DNA of 16,886 nt from DATKEH01 sp035546355 (GTDB lineage: Bacteria; Acidobacteriota; Thermoanaerobaculia; Multivoradales; JAIOJS01): contig DATKEH010000190.1 of the NCBI GenBank assembly GCA_035546355.1, positions 1-16,886 of the forward strand, in the 5' to 3' direction. Made by a program: the position numbers and the translations under genes. This document shows positions 1 through 9,528 of this stretch, in pieces; position 1 is the first letter of the stretch; each line of letters opens with the position of its first letter. The notes under the pieces are model-generated. The model did no database searches. It was not told the origin of the DNA and was given only the letters and a program-made list of their open reading frames with translations.

Positions 1-27
1 AACGGTGCCGCACCCACCGGAGATCCC

Positions 28-986
28 ATGGGCAAGAAGATCCTCCTCGCCGACGACAGCGTGACCATCCAGAAGGTGGTCGAGCTCACCTTCATGGACG
101 AAGACCACGAGGTGGTCGCGGTGAGCAACGGCGACGAGGCGCTGCACCGCCTCCACGACGTGCGCCCCGACCTGGTGATCGCGGACGTACACATGCCGGG
201 AATCGGCGGCTACGAGGTCTGCCGCCGCGCCAAGGAGGAGGTTCCGGGGTTGCCGGTGCTGCTGCTGGTGGGCACCTTCGAGCCCTTCCGGGAGGACGAG
301 GCGCGAGCCTGTGGCGCCGACGGCTTCCTCAAGAAGCCGTTCGACTCGCAGGAGCTGCTGCGACGGGTCGACGAGCTGCTCGCCGCCGCTCCCGAGGCGG
401 CACCCGAGGGAGCGGTAGACGAAGGGGCGCCGGTGGCCGACGAGCCCGCCACGGAGGAAGACGAGGAGGATCCCTGGGGCGGCGGGCGGATCGCGGCGCT
501 GCCCGACGAGCCCGTGCCGCTGTCGCCCGAGGATCTGGCCGGTTACAGCCTCGAGCCGGTGGAGGAGGGCGAAGAAGAGGCCGCGGCGCCGCTCGAGATC
601 GCCGCCGAGGAGCTGGAGATCGAGCGCTCCCCCTGGGCCGAGGCGGAGGAGATGCCAGAGCCGCTGCCCGTGGCCGAGGCGCCACCCGTCCGGCCGCAGG
701 TGGAGCCGCCCCCCTCTGCCGAGGAGGCACCAGAGCCGCCAGCGGCGGTGGAAGTACCCGCCTCGCCGGCCCCGGGCGGCGGCGCGGAGGCAGCGGCGAC
801 GGGCGGCATGGCGGCCGCCACCGGCGCCGGGGCCCTCTCCGACGAGGACGTCGAGCGCGTCGCCCGCCGGGTAGTGGAGCTGATGGGAGACCGGCTGCTC
901 CGGGAGGTGGCGTGGGAGGTCGTGCCCGACCTCGCCGAGCTGGCGATCAAGGAGCGGATCCGCGAGCTCGAGCGCCAGCTGGAGTA

Positions 987-987
<1 letters not shown>
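28..987 (+). CDS. Single-receiver response regulator with long acidic linker and helical C-terminal tail
   Basis: The first 120 or so residues form a CheY-like receiver domain. The acidic pair D9/D10, phosphoacceptor D53 (in IADVHMPG), T83 and K103 (in FLKKPF) are all present, so it should accept a phosphoryl group from a histidine kinase; no kinase is in the window. Residues about 121-269 are a low-complexity linker rich in Glu, Pro and Ala, probably disordered. Residues 270-319 are predicted to be amphipathic helices (VERVARRVVELM, then REVAWEVVPDLAELAIKERI) with no recognised DNA-binding or enzymatic output domain, so the output is probably protein-protein interaction. The ATG is preceded by GGAG at 19-22. 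The stop (985-987) shares one base with the GTG of valS. The receiver call is firm; the specific role is unknown. Confidence 0.9.
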
Positions 988-3604
<2,617 letters not shown>

Positions 3605-3608
<4 letters not shown>

Positions 3609-4387
3609 GCGATTTTCCGGACTTCGTCGCCGAGCTGCGCCGGCACCTTCCGGTGGGTCCGCCCAACCTGGTGGTCGTCGAGACGGTGGACTCCACCAAC
3701 CGTTTGGCGCGCAGCATCGCCGAGCTGTACCGTCAGGACGAGCTGGAGACGCCGCCGGTGGCGCTGGTGGCCTGGGAGCAGTCTGCCGGCCGCGGTCGCC
3801 GGGGGAAGACGTGGCACAGCCCGGCAGGCAGAGGCGTGTGGGCGTCGCTGCTGCTCCCCGGGGTGACGGCCGCGGACCTGTCGGTGCTGCCGCTGGCGGC
3901 TGCCGTGGCGTTGTGCGAGGCCCTCGACGCGCACTTGCCATCGCCGTGCGGCCTCAAGTGGCCCAACGACTTGATGACCCCGGGAGGCAAACTGGGCGGG
4001 CTGCTCGTCGAATGCGGGATGGGTGCGGCCCAGGTGGGAGACGCGATCTTCGGCTTCGGCGTCAACCGCGACCTGGAGGCGGACGAGCTGCCGACCCCCG
4101 GAGCGACCTCGCTGGCCCGCGAGGGCGAGGCGCCGGCACTGGCGGCTCTGGCCGCCGAAGTGATCGATCACCTGTGGGCGGTGCTGGCATCCCGCCAGGG
4201 ACGGCAGACGGCGGCCCGCCGCTACGCTCGGCGGTCCATCCACCGACTGGGGGAGGAGCTGCGCTGTCAGCTGGCCTCCGGTACCGTCACGGGCACCTTC
4301 GCCGGGTTCACCGACGAGGGCTTTCTCCGTTTGCGGGTCGGGGGACGGGAGGAAGTGGTGCCTGCCGGCGAGGTGATCGAGGGGTGA
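3605..4387 (+). CDS. birA: Biotin--[acetyl-CoA-carboxylase] ligase, monofunctional
   Basis: Activates biotin as biotinyl-5'-AMP and transfers it to the acceptor lysine of biotin carboxyl carrier domains. At 260 residues it holds only the catalytic and C-terminal domains. VDSTN is at 28-32, the adenylate loop GRGRRG at 62-67 followed by KTWHSP, KWPNDL at 118-123, and K129 in KLGGLL. A small beta-barrel C-terminal domain ends in VVPAGEVIEG. The N-terminal winged helix of E. coli BirA is absent, so it should not act as the bio-operon repressor. The GTG at 3605 overlaps the valS stop as GTGA; extending upstream would only read valS out of frame. Its own stop overlaps coaX in the same way. The pairing with coaX puts two cofactor genes together. 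Confidence 0.95.
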
Positions 4388-5172
4388 GCCGCCGCGCCGC
4401 GGAGCAGCTGCTGGCGGTGGTCGACGCGGGGAACAGCAACACCGTCTTCGGCGTCTTTCGCGGCGTCGAGCTGGTGGAGAGCTTCCGACTGTCCAGCGAC
4501 CAGGGCCGCACCGCCGACGAGTACGCGGCTCTGCTCCTCCCCCTGTTCGCGCGAGCAGGCATCGAGGCCAGCGCGGTCGGGTCGGTGGTGATCGCCTCGG
4601 TGGTGCCGCCGCTCCAGGGGATGCTGGAGGAGCTCTCGCGCCGGCTGTTCGGGCGGCGGCCGCTGTTCGTCGAGCCGGGGGTCAAGACCGGCCTGCCGAT
4701 CGGCCTCGACAACCCGGTGGAGGTAGGCGCCGACCGCATCGTCAACGCCGTCGCCGCGCGCCACCTGTTCGGCGCGCCGGTAGTGGTGGTGGACTTCGGC
4801 ACCGCCACCACCTTCGACGTGGTCGACGCCGCCGGCGCCTACGCCGGGGGACTGATCGCGCCCGGTATCGGCATCGCCGCCGAGGCGCTGTTCGCCCACG
4901 CCTCGCGGCTCTGTCGGGTGGACGTGCGACGGCCGCCGCGGCTGGTGGGCCGCAACACCGCGGGTGCCATCCAGTCGGGCATCTACTACGGCTACGTGGG
5001 ACTGGTCGACGGCATCCTGCGCCGCCTGCAACGCGAGCTCCCGGGCCTGCAGGCGGTGGTGGCCACCGGCGGCCAGGCGGAGATGATCGCCGAGGGCTCG
5101 GAGCTGATCACCCGCGTCGAGCCCCTGCTGACCCTGCGCGGCCTGCAGCTGATCCATGAGCGGAACCGCTGA
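4384..5172 (+). CDS. coaX: Type III pantothenate kinase
   Basis: Phosphorylates pantothenate with ATP, the first step of coenzyme A synthesis, in the cytoplasm. The product is 262 residues, normal for CoaX. ASKHA-fold motifs are clear: the phosphate-1 loop DAGNSNTVFG from D14, GADRIVNA with catalytic Asp D117, the phosphate-2 motif DFGTATTFD at 137-145, and GGLIAPGIG at 155-163. ATGGQA near the C-terminus is the adenosine-side loop. Type III enzymes are known for needing a monovalent cation and for insensitivity to CoA feedback. The GTG at 4384 overlaps the birA stop as GTGA and gives a short, plausible leader (MSRRAAEQLL) before the first strand. The 3' end overlaps the next gene by 17 bases. 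Confidence 0.96.
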   Translation: MSRRAAEQLLAVVDAGNSNTVFGVFRGVELVESFRLSSDQGRTADEYAALLLPLFARAGIEASAVGSVVIASVVPPLQGMLEELSRRLFGRRPLFVEPGVKTGLPIGLDNPVEVGADRIVNAVAARHLFGAPVVVVDFGTATTFDVVDAAGAYAGGLIAPGIGIAAEALFAHASRLCRVDVRRPPRLVGRNTAGAIQSGIYYGYVGLVDGILRRLQRELPGLQAVVATGGQAEMIAEGSELITRVEPLLTLRGLQLIHERNR

Positions 5173-5821
5173 CGCCGGCGACGGCGACGGCGACGGGCGG
5201 CAGGACGGCGATCACGCCTACTTCCGTGCCATCGAGGAGGTGTTCATCCGCCTGCGGGGCGCGCCCCTGCTGCTGTCGCCCGAGGACTGGCGGGTGGCGA
5301 GCCGCTGGCATCGTGACGGCGTCCCCCTGGCGCTGGTCGAGGCGACGCTCGAGGAGGTGTTCCGCAAGCGGCGCGAGCGGGGGAAGAAGGGCCGCATCAA
5401 CAGCCTGCGCTACTGCGCCCCGGCGGTGGAGGCGGCGTGGGCCGAGCTGCGCGAGATCCAGGGGCCCGGGCGCGGCGCGGCGCCGCTCGAGGTCCCGGTG
5501 GCGGAGCGATTGGCGGCGCTGGCGGGGGCGTTGCCGGCGGGGCTGGCCGCGCGCGCTACGTGGGAGCAGCGAATCCTCGGTCTGTCCGGCCCGGCGGCGG
5601 AAGTCGAGGAGCGGCTGAGGGCGCTCGACGGCGAGCTGCTGGAGGCTGCGGCCGACGCCCTCGGCGAGACGGCGCGGCGGCGGATCGACGACGCGCTGGA
5701 CGAGGCCGTCTCGCGCCTGCGCGGGACCCACCCGGACGACGAGCTCGAGGCCCTGCGCCGCCAGCTCTGGCGGCGCCGGTTGCGCGAGGAGCTGGACCTG
5801 CCGTTCTTGACCCTCTTCTGA
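5156..5821 (+). CDS. Conserved-looking protein of unknown function downstream of coaX
   Basis: I do not recognise a named family. The 221-residue product starts with an Asp/Gly-rich stretch (AGDGDGDG). A compact, probably helical region of about 80 residues follows: YFRAIEEVFIRLRG, PLLLSPEDW, then a cluster of basic residues (FRKRRERGKKGRINSLRYC). The rest is Ala/Leu/Arg/Glu-rich helix, probably partly coiled coil, ending in LPFLTLF. No signal peptide or membrane segment is seen, so it should be cytoplasmic. The basic segment and helical make-up would allow nucleic-acid binding, but this is only a guess. The ATG overlaps coaX by 17 bases and has no clear Shine-Dalgarno, so coupling to coaX translation is likely. 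Codon use matches the neighbours. An internal GTG at 5240 is in frame but would delete the YFRAIEEVF segment. Confidence 0.8.
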   Translation: MSGTADAGDGDGDGRQDGDHAYFRAIEEVFIRLRGAPLLLSPEDWRVASRWHRDGVPLALVEATLEEVFRKRRERGKKGRINSLRYCAPAVEAAWAELREIQGPGRGAAPLEVPVAERLAALAGALPAGLAARATWEQRILGLSGPAAEVEERLRALDGELLEAAADALGETARRRIDDALDEAVSRLRGTHPDDELEALRRQLWRRRLREELDLPFLTLF

Positions 5822-5950
5822 CGAGCCTGGGGCGACGAGCCCGACCGCGGCCGCAGATCTGGCGCGCGACCCGCGTGGTTCTGCCGCGCAGGCTAGTGGA
5901 AGGCTAACGGCGCTGTCATCCGCACGGCTCCGTTTCCGTCTCTGACGGGT
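5822..5950. other. Intergenic gap between the coaX-linked gene and comEC
   Basis: The 129 bases hold no convincing gene. I see no TTGACA/TATAAT-like pair, no TANNNT box placed before the comEC start, and no stem followed by a T run. A short stem GGGC/GCCC with a five-base loop and a repeated ACGAGCC lie just after the upstream stop, too weak to call a terminator. This is the largest gap in the window and the likeliest place for a transcription boundary between the five-gene unit and comEC. Confidence 0.5.
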
Positions 5951-8284
5951 GTGGACTCTGCGCGCGGATCTCCGGGAATCGCCGTGCGGGCGCCGCTCGC
6001 CCTGGATGCGGCCGCCTGTGCCGCCGGCATCGCCCTCGGCGGCGTGGCAGCCGCCCCGCCGGTGCCGCTGCTGGTCTGCCTGGGCGGGCTCGGCGTCGCC
6101 CTCGGCGGACGGCGCGGGCGGCTGCTGGCCTGGATCGCCGTCGGGCTGCTGATGGTGACGCTGCGCGGCCCCGTCTCGCCCGGGGCGGCGGGAATCGATG
6201 CGCGTCTTCCGGTCGCCGTCGAAGGGGCGGTGGCGGGTTGCTGGTCGGCCCCGCGGGGACAGGCACGCGCCTGGCTGCAGGTGGACACCCTGGTGCAGCG
6301 GGGGCGGCCTCGAGTCGGCCGCTGGGACGTCCGGCTGCAGCTTCCCGACGCCGCGGCGATGCCCTTCTGCGGCGGCCGCCTGCGCGCCCGCGGCTACCTC
6401 AAACCGCCGCGGCGGTATCACAACCTGCCGCCGAGCCAGGTGGGGGAGTGGAGCCTCTACGTCAAGAGCCCGTTGCTGGCCGAGGTGACGGCGCCGCCAG
6501 GGGCGCTTGCCGTCGCGGTGAGCTGGGTGCGCCGGCGGGTCCTCTCGTCCGCCGCCGGCGACGAGACAGGGGATCCATGGCTCGCGCTCGAGGGGTCTGT
6601 CGCAGGTGCGGGCGAGCCCCCGGCTCCCGTGGAGGCCAGGCCGGGCGAGCGGTTGGCTCTCGCCCTGCTGCTCGGCGAGGCGACGGCGCTGCCGCCGGAA
6701 TGGCGCGAGGGGATGCGCCGCGCCGGGCTGTCGCACCTGCTGGCGGTCTCCGGGCTGCACGTGGGGATGCTGGCGGCGCTGGTGGCGCTGGTGCTGCTGC
6801 CGGCGCCCAGGGGGTGGCGGATCGCCGGCGCCGCCCTCGCCGCGCTCGCCTACGCCCTGCTCGTCGGGCCGCGCCCCTCGGTGCTGCGAGCCGCGGCGAT
6901 GGCCGCGGCGGCGGCGGCCGCGCTCGGGCTGCGCCGGCCGCCCCAGGCGCTCAACGCGTTGGGCCTCGCGGCGCTGGCCCTGCTCCTCACCGACCCGGCG
7001 CGGCTCGGCCACCTGGGGTTCCAGCTCAGCTTCGCCGCCACCACCGGGATCCTCCTCCTCGCTCCCCGTCTCGCCCGCGCGCTGAGCTGGCTTCCGCGCC
7101 CCCTCGCCCTGTCCCTGGCGGTGACGTTGGCCGCACAGCTCGCCACCCTGCCCTGGTCGCTCGCCGCCTTCCACCGCGTCGCGCCGCTGGCGCCGCTGGC
7201 CAACCTCCTGGCCGTGCCCTGGGCGGGTGTGGTCCTCGCGGCGGCCGCCGGCTGGGCGGCGACCCGGGTGCTGGCGCCGCCGCTGGCCTCCTGGATGCTA
7301 CCGGTGCTCGACGGGCTCGCCGCACCCGTCGCCTGGCTGGCGGAGATCCCCGCCAACCCCTGGTGGTCGTTGCCGGTGGCTGCGCCGTGGCCGGCGGCGC
7401 TGCTGGCGACAGGACTGATGGCCTGGTCCGTGGTCGCGCCGGTCCGCTGGTGGTCGCTCTCGGCCCGGATGCTGCTGGCCTTCGCGCTCGCGGCCGGCTG
7501 GCGGCATCCCGGTTCGCGCGGTGTCGAGGTGGTGGTGGTCGACGTCGGCCAGGGGGACGCGGTGCTGCTGCGGGACGGGCGCGAGGCCGTCCTGGTCGAC
7601 GGCGGCGGCTGGGGGAGGGCGGGCTTCGGCGGCAGGGTGGTGCTCCCCGTCCTGGCGGCCCTGGGTCAGCGTCGCCTGGCGGCGCTGGTGGTCACCCACC
7701 CGGATGCCGACCACTGCGGCGGCATCGCCGACCTCGCCCGCGAGGTACCGGCGGCGGCGTTGTGGACCGCCGAGGGTTGGGGGGAGAGCTCCTGCGCCCG
7801 TCGCCTCTCCGGGCTCCCGTTGCCCCACCGCGAGCTGGCCCCGGGGGACGAGCTCGCCGTCGGGCGCTGGCGGTTGCGGGTGCTCGGCCCGCTTCCCGAA
7901 TCGGGGCCCGACGCGAACGCCCGCTCGCTGGTGCTCCTCGCCGCAGCCCTGGGGCGGCGGGTGCTGTTGACCGGAGACGTGGACGCGGCCGGAGAGCGTC
8001 TGCTGGAGCGGCACTGGGGCGGCGCAGCTCTCGCCGCCGACCTGCTCAAGGTCGCCCACCATGGCAGCCGGACGTCTACCAGCCCCTCGCTGCTCGCCGC
8101 CGTGCGCCCGCGGCTGGCGGTGATCTCTGCCGGCCGCCGCAACCCCTACGGGCACCCCTCTGCGGTGGTACTGGCGACCCTCGACCGCCACCGGGTACGC
8201 GTGCTGCGAACGGACGTCCACGGCATGGTGCGGGTCGCCTGGGAGGGGCCGGAGAGGTGGCGGATCGCGGTCACCGCGCCGTGA
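5951..8284 (+). CDS. comEC: ComEC/Rec2 DNA internalization channel protein
   Basis: Inner-membrane channel that moves single-stranded DNA into the cytoplasm during natural transformation. The 777-residue protein has the full family layout. N-terminal hydrophobic segments are followed by a soluble DUF4131-like region (about 85-170, ending near YLKPPRRYHNLP). A multi-helix Competence domain then carries LAVSGLHVGML (SGLH at 267-270) and GPRPSVLRAAAM. The C-terminal metallo-beta-lactamase domain begins near VVVVDVGQGDA. Its metal motif THPDADH is at 582-588, with AHHGS at 702-706 and NPYGHPS after it. All expected metal ligands are present, so the proposed nuclease should be active. The GTG at 5951 has no good ribosome site. 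The in-frame GTG at 5984 (GGGA six bases upstream, product MRAPLALDAA) is a credible alternative. No other competence gene is in the window. Confidence 0.95.
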   Translation: MDSARGSPGIAVRAPLALDAAACAAGIALGGVAAAPPVPLLVCLGGLGVALGGRRGRLLAWIAVGLLMVTLRGPVSPGAAGIDARLPVAVEGAVAGCWSAPRGQARAWLQVDTLVQRGRPRVGRWDVRLQLPDAAAMPFCGGRLRARGYLKPPRRYHNLPPSQVGEWSLYVKSPLLAEVTAPPGALAVAVSWVRRRVLSSAAGDETGDPWLALEGSVAGAGEPPAPVEARPGERLALALLLGEATALPPEWREGMRRAGLSHLLAVSGLHVGMLAALVALVLLPAPRGWRIAGAALAALAYALLVGPRPSVLRAAAMAAAAAAALGLRRPPQALNALGLAALALLLTDPARLGHLGFQLSFAATTGILLLAPRLARALSWLPRPLALSLAVTLAAQLATLPWSLAAFHRVAPLAPLANLLAVPWAGVVLAAAAGWAATRVLAPPLASWMLPVLDGLAAPVAWLAEIPANPWWSLPVAAPWPAALLATGLMAWSVVAPVRWWSLSARMLLAFALAAGWRHPGSRGVEVVVVDVGQGDAVLLRDGREAVLVDGGGWGRAGFGGRVVLPVLAALGQRRLAALVVTHPDADHCGGIADLAREVPAAALWTAEGWGESSCARRLSGLPLPHRELAPGDELAVGRWRLRVLGPLPESGPDANARSLVLLAAALGRRVLLTGDVDAAGERLLERHWGGAALAADLLKVAHHGSRTSTSPSLLAAVRPRLAVISAGRRNPYGHPSAVVLATLDRHRVRVLRTDVHGMVRVAWEGPERWRIAVTAP

Positions 8285-8365
8285 GCCGGCGGCGGCGCGA
8301 GACGCAGGCCCCTCGCTGGCGATCCCGCCCGTCTCCCCTTCGCTCCTTCGGCGGCCGACGGTGGC

Positions 8366-8371
8366 TAGACT
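8366..8371 (+). promoter_or_regulatory. Candidate -10 box (TAGACT) for leaderless miaA
   Basis: TAGACT matches the TANNNT -10 pattern and ends seven bases before the miaA ATG, with no Shine-Dalgarno between. That is the layout of leaderless promoters known from Deinococcus and Actinobacteria. No good -35 hexamer is seen 16-18 bases upstream. The 94-base gap between comEC and miaA holds nothing else I can name. Confidence 0.4.
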
Positions 8372-8378
8372 CGGCGCC

Positions 8379-9329
8379 ATGTCCGCCGTCCTCGCCATCG
8401 TCGGCCCCACCGCCAGCGGCAAGAGCGACCTCGCGATGCGCCTCGCCGAGGACCTCGGCGGTGAGATCGTCAACGCAGACGCGCTGCAGGTCTACCGGGG
8501 GTTCGACGTCGGCACGGCCAAGCCGACGCTCGCCGAGCGGACCCGCGTGCCGCACCACCTCGTCGACATCCTCGATCCCCACCAGCCCTACTCGGCGGGA
8601 GAGTTCGCGCGCCGGGCGCGGCAGGCGATCGCCGAGATCCGCGCGCGGCACCGCCTGCCGATCGTGGTCGGCGGCAGCGGCCTCTACCTGCGGGCGCTGC
8701 TGGCGGGTATCAGCTCCCTGCCGGCGGTCGACCCGCGGCTGCGCCGCGGCTTGCGTTCGATGCACAGGCGCCGCGGCTTGGTGCCGCTGCGACGGATGCT
8801 CGAGCTGCTCGATCCCGAGGTCGCCTCGCGGCTGGCGGCCAGCGACCCGCAGCGCACCTCGCGGGCCCTCGAAGTGGCCCTGGGCACCGGTCGGCCGCTG
8901 TCCTGGTGGATCGCCCGCGAGCCCTTCGGGGACAAGGGGATGGAGGCGGCCCAGGTCGGATTGACGCTGGCTCGACCCCTCCTGTACGATCGCATCGCGG
9001 GCAGAGTGTCTCGGATGCTCGCCATGGGTTGGGTGGGGGAGGTAGAGGCCTTGTTGGCGGCCGGCGTGGACCCCAGTATGCCGGCGTTTCAAGCGATCGG
9101 TTACCGTCAGCTCGCCCGGCACGTGATGGGGGAGGGGAGCCTCGAGGAGGCTGTCGCGGACACCGTTCGAGCGACCCGCCGTTTCGCCAAACGCCAGCAG
9201 ACCTGGTTCCGCAGCGAGCCCGACGTCACCTGGTTTCCGGCCGACGACGTCGCGACGCAGATGCCCAGAATTCTTCATTTCCTGGCTATCACCGGCATCG
9301 GGAGGGAGCATGGCCAAGCACGCGATTAA
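8379..9329 (+). CDS. miaA: tRNA dimethylallyltransferase
   Basis: Transfers a dimethylallyl group from DMAPP to N6 of A37 in tRNAs that read codons starting with U, making i6A. The 316-residue product has the P-loop GPTASGKS at 9-16, the substrate-binding NADALQVYRG around catalytic D34 (Ala where Ser is more usual in ADS-QVY), DVGTAKP at 43-49, and GGSGLYLRALL. The C-terminal half has QAIGYRQL and RFAKRQQTWFR, both typical of MiaA. I chose the ATG at 8379 because the product begins directly with the first beta strand (MSAVLAIVG). The in-frame GTG at 8361 would place the TAGACT box inside the gene. The last 20 bases overlap hfq; the miaA-hfq order is shared with many bacteria including E. coli. 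Confidence 0.96.
   Translation: MSAVLAIVGPTASGKSDLAMRLAEDLGGEIVNADALQVYRGFDVGTAKPTLAERTRVPHHLVDILDPHQPYSAGEFARRARQAIAEIRARHRLPIVVGGSGLYLRALLAGISSLPAVDPRLRRGLRSMHRRRGLVPLRRMLELLDPEVASRLAASDPQRTSRALEVALGTGRPLSWWIAREPFGDKGMEAAQVGLTLARPLLYDRIAGRVSRMLAMGWVGEVEALLAAGVDPSMPAFQAIGYRQLARHVMGEGSLEEAVADTVRATRRFAKRQQTWFRSEPDVTWFPADDVATQMPRILHFLAITGIGREHGQARD
8961..8990 (+). promoter_or_regulatory. Candidate sigma-70-type promoter inside miaA, upstream of hfq
   Basis: TTGACG (8961-8966, five of six to the -35 consensus) is separated by 18 bases from TACGAT (8985-8990, four of six including TA and the final AT). Transcription would start near 8997, about 310 bases before hfq. The match uses a TTG leucine and a GAT aspartate codon, both uncommon here. 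Internal hfq promoters within miaA are known in E. coli. No experimental support is available. Confidence 0.35.
9300..9305 (+). promoter_or_regulatory. Strong Shine-Dalgarno site for hfq
   Basis: GGGAGG lies four bases before the hfq ATG at 9310 and within the 3' end of miaA. It is one of the clearest ribosome sites in the window and fixes the hfq start. The preceding 35 bases are unusually AT-rich for this window (AGAATTCTTCATTT), which should keep the site unstructured. Confidence 0.7.
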
Positions 9330-9528
9330 CATCCAGGACGGATTTCTCTTCCAGAGCCTCAAGGAGGCTCGCGAGATGAGGGTGGAGCTGACGACGGGCC
9401 AGACGCTGGGCGGTCGTCTCAAGCGGTTCGACCGCTTCGCCATCGTCCTCGAGGCGGGAGGGCACGAGGTCCTCATCTACAAGCATGCGATCGCTACCAT
9501 CGCCGCGGCGCCGCCGCCACAGGAGTGA
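9310..9528 (+). CDS. hfq: RNA chaperone Hfq
   Basis: Sm-fold protein that forms a hexameric ring and pairs small RNAs with mRNAs. The 72 residues cover the Sm core with almost no C-terminal tail. Family landmarks are NIQDGFL (Q9, D10), the Sm1 glycine G30, FDRF (F40, F43) and the Sm2 motif YKHAIATI (Y57, K58, H59). The proximal uridine-binding face (Q9, F43, K58, H59) is conserved. The lateral rim differs: the E. coli RRER segment aligns with LKEA here, leaving K18 and a shifted R21. The distal-face position of E. coli Tyr25 is Glu26. It starts inside the end of miaA and overlaps the lipoprotein gene by 44 bases, so the three are probably cotranscribed, with extra input from the promoter-like site in miaA. 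Confidence 0.95.
   Translation: MAKHAINIQDGFLFQSLKEAREMRVELTTGQTLGGRLKRFDRFAIVLEAGGHEVLIYKHAIATIAAAPPPQE

Noticed and set aside
5806..5830. TTGACC at the end of the unknown gene as a promoter for comEC
   Set aside because: No -10-like hexamer lies 16-18 bases downstream, only GC-rich sequence.
6238..8964. Plus-strand 900-codon frame overlapping comEC and miaA
   Set aside because: It is an alternate frame of two recognised genes with an Arg/Gly/Ala-rich translation and no motif. The GTG at 8281 overlapping the comEC stop belongs to the same frame and is rejected too.
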